Assembly: GCF_009707385.1 (NCBI RefSeq)
Contig: NZ_CP046115.1
Location: 62,001-126,000 of the forward strand
Length of the DNA: 64,000 nucleotides
From: Klebsiella oxytoca
GTDB lineage: Bacteria; Pseudomonadota; Gammaproteobacteria; Enterobacterales; Enterobacteriaceae
Direction of reading: 5' to 3'
Of the stretch, positions 19,344 through 30,070 are shown piece after piece. A program made the position numbers and the translations under genes. The stretch's first letter is position 1. Each line of letters starts with the position of its first letter. The notes beneath the pieces were generated by a model. The model worked only from the letters and a program-made list of their open reading frames with translations. It had not been told where the DNA came from and made no database searches.

Positions 19344-20273
19344 TTACTCCCCTTCGCCCGGGAACAGGAACGGATTGATGGAGCTGCGGGCGAAGCCCTC
19401 CTGTTCCATCCGTGCGTCCAGCACCAGTGAGGCGAGGTCGTCGGCCACGGCTTCTACTTTTGGGTCTTTTTCCTGATAGAGAATTTTCAGGTAGGTACCG
19501 CAGTCACCACAGCTTTCGGCTTTAATAGCTGACTGTTCGTTATCTAAGGACCAGTAGTGTAGATCGCGAGTTTGTTCGCAGTTGCTGCATTTTACGCGCA
19601 CTACGTGCCACTCGGTTTCGCACAGGTTGCAGTGCAGATAGCGCAGACCCTGAGTCGTACCAATTTGCACGATACTGGAGACCGGCATTGAGCCGCAAAC
19701 CGGGCAGAACTGACGCTGTTCACCATATTCAGCTCGGGCTTTACCCGGAATCAGGCTGGCCATCTGCGCCCAGTAAAGCGAGAGCGCGGCCCAGATAAAC
19801 GGCGCTTTATCGCTGCTGACGGACGCGAAATCTGACTCAAATAGCGCGCTTGCCATCAGCTCCAGCTCCTGCTCTGACGCTTTTTCCAGATTCTCAATGA
19901 CCGCCAGCGCCGGGCCGCTCATTTCTGGCTTCAGCTCGGCAATCAGCGAATGCAGCAGCTTATGCCAGTGCTTATCGCGCGGCAAAACGTGGATATCCAG
20001 CGGTGGTTTACCCTGTTCGTTCGCTTCTTTAATGCGCGCGGTCAGATCTATCTGCAGAGGATGATCGTACAGCACGACCTCCTGCGCGTGGGCGATAAGC
20101 GCAGCAAAGCGCAGGTAATCACCTAACGGGTTATTTTCAGCCAGTTCGCGCAGGCGTTCGGCACGACGGTTGTATAAATTTTTGAGCCGGGGGAATAACA
20201 ACGGCGGGATCATATCCGTCGCACGTTTCTCGCTCTTTTCCAGCTCATCTTGCGGGATGATACGAATGCTCAT
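19344..20273 (-). CDS. fdhE: Formate dehydrogenase accessory protein FdhE
   Basis: Encodes 309 residues, the E. coli length. FdhE is a cytoplasmic, iron-binding rubredoxin-like protein needed for active respiratory formate dehydrogenases before Tat export. Four CXXC motifs fill the C-terminal part: [20 protein letters not shown] and CGDCGTY. In E. coli it is the last gene of the fdoGHI-fdhE operon; here a three-gene module and a terminator separate it from fdoI, so it probably needs its own promoter in 20274-20418. Confidence 0.96.
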   Translation of the reverse strand: MSIRIIPQDELEKSEKRATDMIPPLLFPRLKNLYNRRAERLRELAENNPLGDYLRFAALIAHAQEVVLYDHPLQIDLTARIKEANEQGKPPLDIHVLPRDKHWHKLLHSLIAELKPEMSGPALAVIENLEKASEQELELMASALFESDFASVSSDKAPFIWAALSLYWAQMASLIPGKARAEYGEQRQFCPVCGSMPVSSIVQIGTTQGLRYLHCNLCETEWHVVRVKCSNCEQTRDLHYWSLDNEQSAIKAESCGDCGTYLKILYQEKDPKVEAVADDLASLVLDARMEQEGFARSSINPFLFPGEGE

Positions 20274-20418
20274 TCTGTCACTTCCTGTTTCAGCAGATTC
20301 GGCTGTGGTCGCGTCCGCTTTGTGATTTGGCGGGCATCATGCGCCCACTCTGGTGAATGTCATTAATGATAACCGCAATCGGCATACGGGATATACCTAA
20401 GACATCGCAATGTGTGCG

Positions 20419-21102
20419 TTACGATACCTGATATCGATATCCCAGACCATGCACCGTTCGGATTAGTTGGGGGTGGTTTGCATCCTGCTCGATGACTTTT
20501 CGCAACCGTGAGATGTGCTGATCCAGCGTGCGGCTATTGGGAACATAGTCGTAGCCCCAGGCGGCGTCAAAAAGCATATCTCGGGTAACCACCTGATTTT
20601 TATGATGCTCAAGGCAGCTTAATATTCGTACTTCTCGCAGAGAGAGCTCCAGCTTCTGCTCGCCGCGGCACGCGCATAGCTCGTTGGGAAATACCGTTAA
20701 ATCGCCGAAGGGAAAACTAAGCCTCTGCGGCGCATTGCGGCTTAAGCAGCGCCGGGCGATGGTTTTAATCCTCGCCCGTAATTCGTGAATGCCAAAAGGC
20801 TTGCTGATGTAGTCATCTGCGCCCAGCTCCAGGCCAACAACACGGTCGATTTCTTCATCTTTCGCGGAGAGAAAGACAATCGGGATATGTTCATTGTGAC
20901 GACGAATTTCGCGACAAACGCTGTAGCCATCCATTTCGGGCATCATGATGTCCAGCAGAACGAAGTCCGGCATTTCGCGGTGATAGAGCGTCAGCGCCGC
21001 GCGACCGTCGGAAGCAGCAATCAGCGTATAGCCTTCACGCGATAGCGCGTCGACCAGGCCCTGACGAATATTAACGTCATCTTCAGCAAGCAATATTTTC
21101 AT
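20419..21102 (-). CDS. OmpR-family response regulator of an uncharacterised two-component system
   Basis: Encodes 227 residues: receiver domain (1-118) with the phospho-acceptor Asp51 (LLDIMMPEMDG) and the conserved Lys101 (SKPFG), then a winged-helix DNA-binding domain (about 130-227) ending HGLGYRYQVS. It ends 145 bp from fdhE and starts 4 bases after the kinase stop, so the pair is co-transcribed with the vWA gene. Not one of the E. coli K-12 regulators that I recognise. Likely target: its own operon, but no operator was identified. Confidence 0.9.
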   Translation of the reverse strand: MKILLAEDDVNIRQGLVDALSREGYTLIAASDGRAALTLYHREMPDFVLLDIMMPEMDGYSVCREIRRHNEHIPIVFLSAKDEEIDRVVGLELGADDYISKPFGIHELRARIKTIARRCLSRNAPQRLSFPFGDLTVFPNELCACRGEQKLELSLREVRILSCLEHHKNQVVTRDMLFDAAWGYDYVPNSRTLDQHISRLRKVIEQDANHPQLIRTVHGLGYRYQVS

Positions 21103-21106
21103 ATTC

Positions 21107-22600
21107 TCATCCTTGAGGCAGTATCAGGGTAAAACGCACGCCGGGATTTTCCGCCGTCACGAGAATTTGTCCTTGCAGGCGCTGGGCCAGCTGACAGGCT
21201 ATCGTCAGCCCAATACCGGTTCCCGAAACGCCTTCTGTGATGGATGACTTAACCCGATAAAACGGCTGGAAAATCATTTTCATCTCTTTCTCCGCAATGC
21301 CTGGGCCATAATCACGGACGGCGATCTCAATCTGTTCCGCAGTTGTTTTTACCAGGATATCAACCTGATGGCTCTTCAGCGCGTATTTTTCAGCATTGCT
21401 CAAAAAATTGCTGATAATTTGCGTGATAATGTCGCGATCGCTGCACACTATGACATTTTCAGGACAAGTAATTTGAATTTTCATCCCCTTTGTTTGTAAC
21501 GCGGGGGTAAAAATGTGGGCAATCTCCGTAAGAAGGCGCGAAATATCTACCTGCTGGAGATGCAGTTTCGGTGCGCGCGTAAAGCTCAGGATGTTCTGGA
21601 TGAGCCGGGTTAAACGCTGGCCTTCCTGGGTGATGACGTCCAGATACCGCTGTTCCTGGGTTTGTTCGTCATCCAGACCTTCGCGCAGCAGTTCAGCATA
21701 CAGCGTAATGTTTGTCAGCGGCGTTTTCAGTTCATGTGAGACCTGACTAACAAAATCTACCTGCTGGCGCGCCTGGCGTGCGGCGCGCGTATACTCCCGC
21801 CACAGCGAATAGCCGAGCAGAGCGACTGCCGCCAGCAACAGCACAATTAACAAGCTACCCCATAGCCAGACGTGCAAAAGCGGCGTACTGACTCCATAAA
21901 CGCTGACCTGCCATGTGGTTAGCGGGTAATCCAGGGTACGTGAGTCAAGCAGCTCCAGCTGGTTCAGATCTGCTATTTCGTTCTGATAAAGCTGGCGGCC
22001 GTTTTCAGTGACCCGTACGATCTGCTGCTCTTGTGGGGGAGCCTGAACGTTATTCGCTATTTCCATCATCAACTGTACATAAGAGAGGCGAAAGCCAACG
22101 ATGGTGCTGCCTTTTTTTCGCCAGTAGATCAGCAGCGGCTCTTGGGTTTCGTTAGCGATAAACCAACCGGACTGCGGCGTTTCCTGTTCGCCGTGGGTTA
22201 TATGACTGGCTAGCTGGCTGGGATCGTTAACCAGTGAGGTTAGCTGCCGTACCCACTCTTTATCCTCATTGCTTAATGACTGGCGCTCGTCAGGGTAAAG
22301 AAGCTGGTTTTTACGTAGCGTGAATACCGCGGCAATATCGCTGTCATTCTCTTTGAGAGTGCGCAGAGTGGCGGCATCATCAGGTTCGATAAAATCGCTG
22401 ATGGTGTGCAGACGCGAGGCCTTTTGTTGCAGGAGGTTCTCGATGTTCGCAACAATGCTGGTAGTCTGGGCTTTGGCCAGCGTCTGCGTCTGGTACTGCC
22501 GCAAAAGAACTTCATGCTCCAGAGTGCGAATACCCAGATAAGCAAGCAGAATAAAAAACATCAGCGTAACGATGAGGTAAATTAGCTTGCTTCTGAGCAT
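21107..22600 (-). CDS. Membrane sensor histidine kinase paired with the adjacent regulator
   Basis: Encodes 497 residues. Transmembrane segments at about 6-26 and 244-264 bracket a periplasmic sensor region of about 215 residues that I cannot assign to a family. The cytoplasmic part has a HisKA domain with His289 in SQVSHELKTPLTN, an N-box with Asn402 (FLSNAEKYA), a G1 box DYGPGIAEKE and a G2 box GTGIGLT (460-466). It seems complete and able to autophosphorylate. The signal is unknown; the upstream vWA protein is an obvious candidate partner or input. Confidence 0.9.
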   Translation of the reverse strand: MLRSKLIYLIVTLMFFILLAYLGIRTLEHEVLLRQYQTQTLAKAQTTSIVANIENLLQQKASRLHTISDFIEPDDAATLRTLKENDSDIAAVFTLRKNQLLYPDERQSLSNEDKEWVRQLTSLVNDPSQLASHITHGEQETPQSGWFIANETQEPLLIYWRKKGSTIVGFRLSYVQLMMEIANNVQAPPQEQQIVRVTENGRQLYQNEIADLNQLELLDSRTLDYPLTTWQVSVYGVSTPLLHVWLWGSLLIVLLLAAVALLGYSLWREYTRAARQARQQVDFVSQVSHELKTPLTNITLYAELLREGLDDEQTQEQRYLDVITQEGQRLTRLIQNILSFTRAPKLHLQQVDISRLLTEIAHIFTPALQTKGMKIQITCPENVIVCSDRDIITQIISNFLSNAEKYALKSHQVDILVKTTAEQIEIAVRDYGPGIAEKEMKMIFQPFYRVKSSITEGVSGTGIGLTIACQLAQRLQGQILVTAENPGVRFTLILPQG

Positions 22601-22617
22601 CCAGCACTCCTTGTGGA

Positions 22618-23952
22618 TTAGTACGATTTCGAACTCTGATATTTGGTTCGGTAGTTCTGTTCTTTCAGTGACTTACGTGAGTCTTCTTTACTTTCCGTTT
22701 CCAGCTTTTGCAGCAGCTGGCGGTTCTCTTCTGCACTTTCCTGCGCTTTCATTCTTGGCGCTGGCGCGTTGAGTGGAAGGGCGCTCAGAGCAGCCGAGTT
22801 TTCACGCAGCACCGCTTTCGCTTCATCCATCTTGCCTTCGTCGATAAGCTTCAAAGCTCTTTCGTTTTCAATTGCTGATTTCTGAATTGCCGAATCGACC
22901 ACCACCTCTTCCACCTGCGCTTTCTGCGCTTCGCTGGCGGAGGCGGTGTATTGAATCGCCATTTTTTCATCCCAGCGATCTTTCTGCCGGGTAGCGAGGT
23001 TATCGTAGCGGACATTAACATCAGCCAGAGGTTGGCTTTGCGCGGCTTTGCCTTTTGCCGGGAGAATTTCCAGCATGACATATTTTTCCTGGTTGGCGTA
23101 AAGCTGATTCAGTTTCACGGTAACCGTATTATCGTGAATATCACCCTCTCGCCCTAACAGGCGCAGCGGCTTAACGTTATCGGCCACTTTGATCTCTACC
23201 ACCACATCCTGGGCGACAACTGACATCACATCGCCAAATTCGTGGGTGAAAGCTTTTTCCAGATCGGCCGTATTTTGCACGAAAACGTGGTTGCCATCGC
23301 TGTATTGCGCAATGGCGGCCATTAAATCCTCGTTGTAGCCGTTGCCAATTCCCATTGTGGTGATGGCAATACCTTTTCTGGCGGCAATTTTACCCAGTTC
23401 CGCCAGCTCGCTGGTAGATGACGGACCAACATTTGCCTGACCGTCAGAGAGCAGAATAATGCGGTTAACATGGGCTTTATCGAGATATTTACTGGCTTCT
23501 TTAATACCCCCGCTGACGCCTGCAAATAGCGCTGTACCGCCGCGGGCGGTTAACCGTTCGCGGATCTGGCTGATGAGTTTCTCTTTATTATTGCCGAGTT
23601 TCGCCGCCGGCACGATGACATCCACTACGTTGTCGTAAATCACCACCGAGAGCGTATCCCCGGAGCTTAGGGTATTTACCGCCATCACGGCGGCTTCGGT
23701 GGCCTGCTTAATACGGTCACCGCTCATCGAACCTGAACGGTCGATAACCAGCGCAAGATTGATGGGGCTGCGTTTGGTGGCGCTCAGGGGGAACCCCGTC
23801 AGCGACACTTTGAGATAGTTTTTGTCCTGCGTATTTTCCAGTACTACAGGGGAGGCCAGTTCAGATTTGATGGCGACTTTTGGTACAGGCTGCTGTGCGC
23901 CTGCGGTTGTCGCAAGCAGAGCCAGGGCTGCGAAGAGGTGTTTCAGATTCAC
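22618..23952 (-). CDS. Secreted or periplasmic von Willebrand factor A domain protein
   Basis: Encodes 444 residues from GTG 23952, chosen because AAGGAG precedes it and it gives a clean signal peptide (NLKHLFAALALLATTAGA); an ATG 11 codons upstream would break that pattern. The vWA domain follows, with a full MIDAS: DRSGSMSG at 71-78, a Thr in the RGGTALFAGVSGG region and LLSDGQANVGP. After it comes a beta-rich region and a charged helical C-terminus (ESAEENRQLLQKLETESKED). No VIT domain, TM anchor or sortase motif is visible. Such proteins bind ligands through a metal ion. First gene of the vWA-kinase-regulator module. Confidence 0.85.
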   Translation of the reverse strand: MNLKHLFAALALLATTAGAQQPVPKVAIKSELASPVVLENTQDKNYLKVSLTGFPLSATKRSPINLALVIDRSGSMSGDRIKQATEAAVMAVNTLSSGDTLSVVIYDNVVDVIVPAAKLGNNKEKLISQIRERLTARGGTALFAGVSGGIKEASKYLDKAHVNRIILLSDGQANVGPSSTSELAELGKIAARKGIAITTMGIGNGYNEDLMAAIAQYSDGNHVFVQNTADLEKAFTHEFGDVMSVVAQDVVVEIKVADNVKPLRLLGREGDIHDNTVTVKLNQLYANQEKYVMLEILPAKGKAAQSQPLADVNVRYDNLATRQKDRWDEKMAIQYTASASEAQKAQVEEVVVDSAIQKSAIENERALKLIDEGKMDEAKAVLRENSAALSALPLNAPAPRMKAQESAEENRQLLQKLETESKEDSRKSLKEQNYRTKYQSSKSY

Positions 23953-24063
23953 GATACGTCTCCTTGTCAAAAGAATCGACTCCATTCTTATGCCGCCTGA
24001 ACTTCGGTTGGTCTGTTATCTGTATAAAGTTGTCAAAAAGTTGTCAAAATCGAACGGCATTAG

Positions 24064-24100
24064 CTAAAAAAATGGCGTCGATATACGACGCCATTTTAGA
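24064..24100 (-). terminator. fdoGHI operon terminator
   Basis: AAAATGGCGTCG (24069-24080) pairs perfectly with CGACGCCATTTT (24086-24097) over a 5-base loop; on the minus strand it is followed by seven T residues. It lies 20 bases after the fdoI stop and so should end fdo transcription before the vWA module and fdhE. Confidence 0.92.
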
Positions 24101-24119
24101 GACTACAAAGCGCTCGGGC

Positions 24120-24755
24120 CTACGACTGGCGCTTATCCTGCTTTTCGCGGACTTCACGATACCAGCGCGGGTGATGCTTCTTCGCCCACGTCTTCGTGAC
24201 CCAGCCTTCCACCATCGCGGTAATCGTGCCTTTTACCCACAGCGCGGCGTAAATATGCACCATGATAACCACGATCAGCGCGACCGCTGCGAACGAGTGC
24301 AGCATCAGCGCGAAGCGAATGACCGGGATAGAGAACGACGGCGCAAAGTACGGACGCCAGATAATCACTCCGCTCACCAGCAGCAGCACCAGGAAGATAA
24401 TCGCCGCCCAGAACACGCATTTCTGGCCGAAGTTATAGCGCCCGGTGTCACCCACCTCCTCGTTGACGACAATCTTGCGAATATTCTTCGCCCAGAAAAT
24501 ATCGTCCCGGTTGATCAGGTTGTGGTGCCAGTAACGGAAGAACATGATGATGAACGAAGCAAACATGATCACGCCCACAAACGGGTGCAGAATACGCGCC
24601 AGCTGCGGGGTGCCCATGATTTGCATCAGCCAGTTGAAGGACGGGAAGAAAAAGCCCAGCCCGCTCACCGCCGCCAGAATGAAGCAGAAGGCGGTGACCC
24701 AGTGGTTGATGCGTTCCGGCGCCGTGTAGCGCACGATGGTGTCACGTCTTTTCAT
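24120..24755 (-). CDS. fdoI: Formate dehydrogenase-O cytochrome b556 subunit
   Basis: Encodes 211 residues with four transmembrane segments (about 17-37, 53-73, 112-132, 150-172). The gamma subunit of formate dehydrogenase-O binds two b haems and passes electrons from FdoH to menaquinone. His residues positioned as ligands are visible at ERINHWV (about 18), ARILHPF (about 57) and near LMLHSFA and MVHIYA in TM4. It overlaps the end of fdoH by 4 bases. Confidence 0.96.
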   Translation of the reverse strand: MKRRDTIVRYTAPERINHWVTAFCFILAAVSGLGFFFPSFNWLMQIMGTPQLARILHPFVGVIMFASFIIMFFRYWHHNLINRDDIFWAKNIRKIVVNEEVGDTGRYNFGQKCVFWAAIIFLVLLLVSGVIIWRPYFAPSFSIPVIRFALMLHSFAAVALIVVIMVHIYAALWVKGTITAMVEGWVTKTWAKKHHPRWYREVREKQDKRQS

Positions 24756-25654
24756 TTGCGCACCTCGTCTTTCTCTTCATCCAGATTGTCCTCTTCCTCT
24801 TCCGCGCGGTTCGGACCGACGCCGACGTAGTGGAAGATGCTGGCGGCGAAGGTGGCCGCAAAACCGACCGCAGCCAGCGGTTTCCAGATACCTTTCCAGA
24901 ACTTAACCGTAGCGCTGATTTCCGGGTTCTCCGGCAGGCCGTGGTACAGATTCGGCTTGTCGGCGTGGTGCAGCACATACATCACGTGCGTACCGCCAAC
25001 GCCGGCCGGATCGTACAGCCCGGCGTTGTCGTAGCCGCGGGTTTTCAGCTCAGCCACGCGCTCGCCTGCCAGCGTTTTCATCTCCTCTTTGGAGCCAAAG
25101 TGGATAGCGCCGGTCGGACAGGTTTTCACGCAGGCCGGTTCCTGACCAACGGTAACGCGGTCGACGCACAGCGTACATTTGTAGACGCGGTTATCTTCCG
25201 GGTTCAGGCGCGGCACGTTGAACGGGCAGCCGGCGATGCAGTAGCCGCAGCCGATGCACTGCTCGGACTGGAAGTCGACGATACCGTTGGCATACTGAAT
25301 GATTGCCCCTTCTGCCGGGCAAGCCTTCAGGCAGCCCGGATCGGCGCAGTGCATACAGCCATCCTTACGGATTAGCCACTCCAGTTTGTCGTTCTGCTCC
25401 ACTTCCGAGAAGCGCATCACGGTCCAGGATTTGGCGGTCAGGTCGGCGGGGTTATCGTAAACCCCGACGTTGTGACCAACTTCATCCCGGATGTCGTTCC
25501 ACTCGGAACAGGCCACCTGACAGGCTTTACAGCCGATACAGGTGGTGACGTCGATAAGCTTCGCCACCTCTTCCTGGTGATCCCGCGCACGGGGCGCGGG
25601 GGTGAAGCCGTTAGTCGCGGAACGACGGATAATGTCTTGCGATTGATAAGCCAT
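24752..25654 (-). CDS. fdoH: Formate dehydrogenase-O iron-sulfur subunit
   Basis: Encodes 300 residues. This beta subunit carries four [4Fe-4S] clusters linking the molybdopterin site to cytochrome b. Cysteine motifs: [14 protein letters not shown] (about 39-52), [30 protein letters not shown] and [19 protein letters not shown] single transmembrane helix near the C-terminus (about 258-278, [20 protein letters not shown]) anchors it to the membrane facing the periplasm. It has no signal of its own and would be exported with FdoG. Confidence 0.96.
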   Translation of the reverse strand: MAYQSQDIIRRSATNGFTPAPRARDHQEEVAKLIDVTTCIGCKACQVACSEWNDIRDEVGHNVGVYDNPADLTAKSWTVMRFSEVEQNDKLEWLIRKDGCMHCADPGCLKACPAEGAIIQYANGIVDFQSEQCIGCGYCIAGCPFNVPRLNPEDNRVYKCTLCVDRVTVGQEPACVKTCPTGAIHFGSKEEMKTLAGERVAELKTRGYDNAGLYDPAGVGGTHVMYVLHHADKPNLYHGLPENPEISATVKFWKGIWKPLAAVGFAATFAASIFHYVGVGPNRAEEEEDNLDEEKDEVRK

Positions 25655-25666
25655 AATTCGTCTCCG

Positions 25667-28600
25667 TTACGCCTTTTCCACGTTCACGAGGAAAGCCTTG
25701 AACTCAGGCGTCTGCGTGTTCGCATCACCAACAAACGGCGTCAGGGTATTGGCGATAAAACCTTTCTTCGCCACGCCTTCGTAGCCCCAGTGAATCGGTA
25801 TACCGATAGTATCGATATCCTTGCCGTCCGCCTTCAGCGTGCGAATTCGCTTGGTCACCACCGCCTTGGCTTTGATATAGCCGCGGTTAGAGGAGACCTT
25901 CACGGTATCGCCGTGGGCGATGCCGAGCTTGTTCGCTAGCTTCTCGCCGATCTCCACGAACTGTTCCGGCTGCGAGATGGCGTTAAGCAGCGCGTGCTTG
26001 GTCCAGTAGTGGAAGTGCTCGGTCAGACGGTAAGTGGTGCCGACGTAAGGGAATTTCTCCGCTTTACCCATCTGCTCAAGGTCGCTTTTAAACACGCGAG
26101 CGGCCGGGTTAGAGATCACGTTCGGGTGCAGCGGGTTAGTACCCAGCGGCGTTTCAAACGGCTCGTAGTGTTCCGGGAACGGCCCTTCGGCCATCTTGTC
26201 GATAGCGAACAGACGACCCATCCCTTCCGGCTGCATGATAAACGGCCCGACATCGGTACCCGGCGCGGCGGCGCTGTAGTCCGCAATATCCACACCGCCC
26301 CATTTCGCACCGTCCCACTTCAGGAGCTGGCGCTTCGGATCCCACGGTTTACCCTGCAGGTCCGCGGAGGCGCGGTTATACAGGATGCGGCGGTTAAGCG
26401 GCCACGCCCATGCCCAACCCAGCGTATTGCCAAGGCCGGACGGGTCGGCGTTGTCGCGACGCGCCATCTGGTTGCCTTCCTGCGTCCAGCTACCGGCGAA
26501 GATCCAGCAGCCGCTGGACGTCGTACCGTCATCGCGCAGCTGCGCGAACGAGCTGAGCTGTTGGCCTTTCTTGACGATCACCGCACCGGTTGCCGGGTCG
26601 ATAATGTCTGCCAGCGCTTTACCGTTGCTCTCCATGGCGATTTCTTCCGACGCTGGTTCATGCGGAGTGGAGTAGTTCCACGTCATGTTCAGCACCGGCT
26701 CCGGCGTTGGGCCCCCTTGTTCGGCGTACATCTTACGCAGGCGTAAGAAGATACCGGCGAGGATCTCACCATCGGTGGTCGCCATTCCCGGGGCGTCCGC
26801 GCCTTTCCAGTGCCACTGCAGCCAGCGACCGGAGTTGACGATAGAGCCGTTTTCTTCAGCGAAGCAGGTAGACGGCAGACGGAAGACTTCGGTCTGGATT
26901 TTCGACGGATCGACGTCGTTCGACTCACCGTGGTTTTGCCAGAAGGTGGACGTCTCGGTGTTGAGCGGGTCGATAGTCACCAGGAACTTCAGTTTTGACA
27001 GCGACGCGACAACCTTATTTTTATTCGGGAATGAGGCCACCGGGTTAAAGCCCTGGCAGATGTAGCCATTCACTTTGCCCTCGTTCATCATTTCGAAGTA
27101 CTGCAGAACGTCGTAACCTTTATCCCACTTCGGCAGCCAGTCAAAGCCCCAGCTGTTTTCCGCCGTTGCTTTATCGCCAAAGAAGGCCTTCATCATAGAG
27201 ACGAAGAATTTCGGGTAGTTACCCCAGTAGTTTACCTGGTCCTTCAACAGCGGTTTCGGCGTGTTGGCGGCGAGGTAGGTTTGCAGGTCGGTCTGCTTCT
27301 CGTTCGGCAGCGTCATATAGCCAGGCAGGCTCTGCGACAGCAGTCCTAAGTCGGTGAGACCCTGGATATTGGAGTGACCGCGCAGGGCGTTTACGCCGCC
27401 GCCTGCCATCCCCATATTACCGAGCAGCAGCTGGATCATCGCCATGGTACGGATGTTCTGCGCGCCGATGGAGTGCTGCGTCCAGCCTAACGCGTACAGG
27501 AACGACGCGGTTTTATCATGCGCGCTGGTTTCAGCGATGTACTCGCAGACTTTAAGGAAGTCGGCTTTTGGCGTTCCGCAGATATTTTCGACTACTTCTG
27601 GAGTGTAGCGGGAAACGTGCTGCTTCAGTAAATTCCAGACGCAGCGCGGGTGCTGCAGCGTGGTATCGCGTTTAGCAAAGCCGTTCTCATCCAGCTCATA
27701 GTTCCAGGATGTTTTGTCGTACTTGCGGGCTTCCGCATCGTAGCCGCTGAACAGACCGTCTTCAAAGCTATAATCTTCACGCACGATCAGGCTGGCGTTG
27801 GTATAGGCTTCAGTGTATTCACGGTTAATTTTTTCATTGTTCAACAGGTACAGGATGACGCCTGACAAGAAGGTGATGTCAGTACCAGAACGAATTGGGG
27901 TATAGAAATCAGCCACCGCCGCGGTACGCGTAAAACGCGGATCGATCACAATCAGCTTCGCGCCGTTGTGAATTTTGGCTTCCATCGCCCAGCGGAATCC
28001 AACCGGGTGAGCTTCAGCGGCGTTGCCGCCCATCACCACGACGAGATTGGCGTTCTTGATGTCGACCCAGTGGTTGGTCATCGCACCGCGACCAAATGTT
28101 GGAGCAAGACTTGCTACCGTTGGTCCGTGTCAGACGCGTGCCTGGTTGTCGACCGCGAGCATACCGAGCGCGCGGGTAAATTTCTGGGTTAAATAACCGG
28201 TTTCGTTACTGGATGCGGAGGCGCATAGCATACCGGTTGTCAGCCAACGGTTAACGGTGATGCCTTCGCTATTTTGTGCGACAAAGTTAGCGTCGCGGTC
28301 CTCTTTCATCAGCTTAGCGATGCGGTCAAACGCTTCGTCCCAGCTGATTTGCTGCCATTTATCGGAACCTGGTGCGCGATATTCTGGAAACTTCAGGCGG
28401 CTTTCGGAATGGATAAAGTCCACCAGACCGGCCCCTTTCGGGCAGAGCGCACCACGGTTGACCGGATGGTCCGGGTCACCTTCGATATGGAAGATAGACG
28501 CTTTGGCGTTTTTCGCGCCGTCGCCGAGGCTGTACATCAATAGCCCACAGCCGACGGAACAGTAAGTGCAGGTGTTACGGGTTTCGCGGGTGCGCAGTAG

Positions 28601-28717
28601 CTTGTACTGCCGTGTTTCCGCGAGCGCTAAACCGGGCGCAAAGCCCAGCGCCGCTGCCGTGGTTCCTGCCATACCGCCAGCGCAGATCTTAAAGAACTGC
28701 CTTCTGCTGACCTGCAT
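25667..28717 (-). CDS. fdoG: Formate dehydrogenase-O major subunit, selenocysteine protein
   Basis: Encodes 1016 residues when the in-frame TGA at 28130-28132 is read as selenocysteine (Sec196), as in E. coli FdoG; conceptual translation without this splits it into 195 and 804-residue pieces. It oxidises formate to CO2 in the periplasm at a bis-MGD molybdenum centre. Seen: Tat signal SRRQFFKICAGG (4-15), an N-terminal [4Fe-4S] site (CTYCSVGCG), and the Sec region NQARV-U-HGPTVASL. First gene of fdoGHI. The upstream gap 28718-28873 holds its promoter and that of divergent fdhD. Confidence 0.96.
28091..28132 (-). promoter_or_regulatory. SECIS element directing selenocysteine insertion in fdoG
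   Basis: Directly after the TGA codon the mRNA can fold with an apical stem formed by 28101-28118 (GGTAGCAAG/CTTGCTCC on the minus strand), including the bulged U and a small GU-containing loop typical of SelB-binding hairpins. Position relative to the codon is as in E. coli fdnG/fdoG/fdhF. Confidence 0.8.
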
Positions 28718-28873
28718 GGTTCGCTCCTTGTTTCGACATTGTCACATATAGTTTTTTACTTTGCGGTAAGGGCCGCAAAGGTTCAGAATCAGGGATAATT
28801 TCCCTCGTTCCCGGAGGGATTTAAACAGAATACCACATTGTGTGTATGCCTGTTCCAATACGGTTAAGACAAA

Positions 28874-29710
28874 GTGAACAAGAAGCCTCTTCAACAAATC
28901 GAAAATGTGACGAATATCACAGGTTGCCGCCAGGTATTGCTGTGGAAACGTGAAAATTTGCAACATCCTCAACCAGACGAGTTAGCTGAAGAGGTACCCG
29001 TTGCCCTGGTCTATAACGGTATCTCGCACGTGGTGATGATGGCGACGCCGAAGGATTTAGCGCAGTTTGCGGTGGGGTTTTCCTTATCCGAAGGGATTAT
29101 AGAAAACCGAAGCGAGATTTATGGCATAGATATCGTTCAGGCCTGTAACGGTCTGGAAGTGCAAATCGAACTGTCCAGCCGCCGCTTTATGGGTCTGAAA
29201 GAGCGCCGTCGCGCGCTGGCCGGGCGCACCGGCTGCGGCGTTTGCGGCGTAGAGCAGCTCAATGATGTTGGTAAACCCGTGCAGCCGTTGCCTTTTACCC
29301 AAACGTTCGAGCTGGCGAATCTCGATCGCGCGCTGGCGCACTTGCATGATTTCCAGCCGATTGGCAGGCTTACCGGCTGTACCCACGCTGCGGCATGGAT
29401 AAAGCTTTCCGGCGAGCTTGCGGGTGGCCACGAAGACGTTGGCCGTCACGTAGCGCTGGATAAGCTCCTCGGACAGCGCGCGGAATCTGAAGCCGCTTGG
29501 CTAAATGGCGCGGTGTTAGTTTCCAGCCGCGCCAGCTATGAAATGGTGCAAAAGGCAGCCATGTGCGGGGTGGAAATTTTGTTTGCGGTCTCTGCCGCGA
29601 CCACGCTGGCGGTGGAAGTTGCCGAGCGCTGCAACCTGACGCTGGTGGGATTCTGCAAGCCGGGCAGGGCGACCATCTATACGCATCCGCAGCGGTTAAT
29701 TGCCGGTTAA
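28874..29710 (+). CDS. fdhD: Sulfurtransferase FdhD for formate dehydrogenase activation
   Basis: Encodes 278 residues from GTG 28874 ([16 protein letters not shown]). FdhD carries sulfur from the cysteine desulfurase IscS to the bis-MGD cofactor, without which formate dehydrogenases are inactive. The essential cysteine pair is in [13 protein letters not shown] (about 121 and 124). It is divergent from fdoG, as in E. coli. Confidence 0.95.
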   Translation: MNKKPLQQIENVTNITGCRQVLLWKRENLQHPQPDELAEEVPVALVYNGISHVVMMATPKDLAQFAVGFSLSEGIIENRSEIYGIDIVQACNGLEVQIELSSRRFMGLKERRRALAGRTGCGVCGVEQLNDVGKPVQPLPFTQTFELANLDRALAHLHDFQPIGRLTGCTHAAAWIKLSGELAGGHEDVGRHVALDKLLGQRAESEAAWLNGAVLVSSRASYEMVQKAAMCGVEILFAVSAATTLAVEVAERCNLTLVGFCKPGRATIYTHPQRLIAG

Positions 29711-29838
29711 ATTTAAGTCAATTTTTTTGAATGATGACAACAAATCCTTCCGCTTTTTGTTTGGCGATGTGAGGGCTATTATTTATCACATCAAGGCACG
29801 GCGCCTTATCAAAACAACTAACGTAAAGGGTTTATATC

Positions 29839-30051
29839 ATGAAAAGCATCAAAACTTTTGTTGCAGTTATCGCTCTGGCCGCTTCTTTTGGTTCTTTCGC
29901 TGCCGAAACTGTCACCGCTACCGCAACAACGATGGACGGTGCAGAAGCGAAAATCGCCGCTCAGGCCGAGGCTGCTGGCGCATCTTCCTATAAAATTACC
30001 GAAGCCTTTACCGGTAACCGCGTACACATGACCGCGGAACTGAATAAATAA
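29839..30051 (+). CDS. Small periplasmic DUF1471 (YdgH/BhsA-like) protein
   Basis: Encodes 70 residues: a cleavable signal peptide (MKSIKTFVAVIALAASFGSFA) followed by a compact DUF1471-type domain (ITEAFTGNRVHMTAELNK). The family contains many short secreted enterobacterial proteins induced by stress and linked to biofilm or envelope phenotypes. ATG 29839 follows AAAGGGTTT. It is monocistronic with a hairpin terminator. I cannot say which family member it equals. Confidence 0.82.
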   Translation: MKSIKTFVAVIALAASFGSFAAETVTATATTMDGAEAKIAAQAEAAGASSYKITEAFTGNRVHMTAELNK

Positions 30052-30070
30052 GCTTAAAAGATACTGTCGA

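Noticed and set aside
23880..24830. 316-codon plus-strand frame spanning the vWA signal region, the terminator and fdoI
   Set aside because: It crosses a strong intrinsic terminator and is antisense to fdoI; the His/Arg-rich product resembles a shadow frame.
25667..28717. fdoG looks like two genes (195 and 804 residues) broken by a stop codon
   Set aside because: The TGA lies exactly at the selenocysteine position of formate dehydrogenases, in the NQARV-U-HGP context, and is followed by a SECIS-like hairpin.
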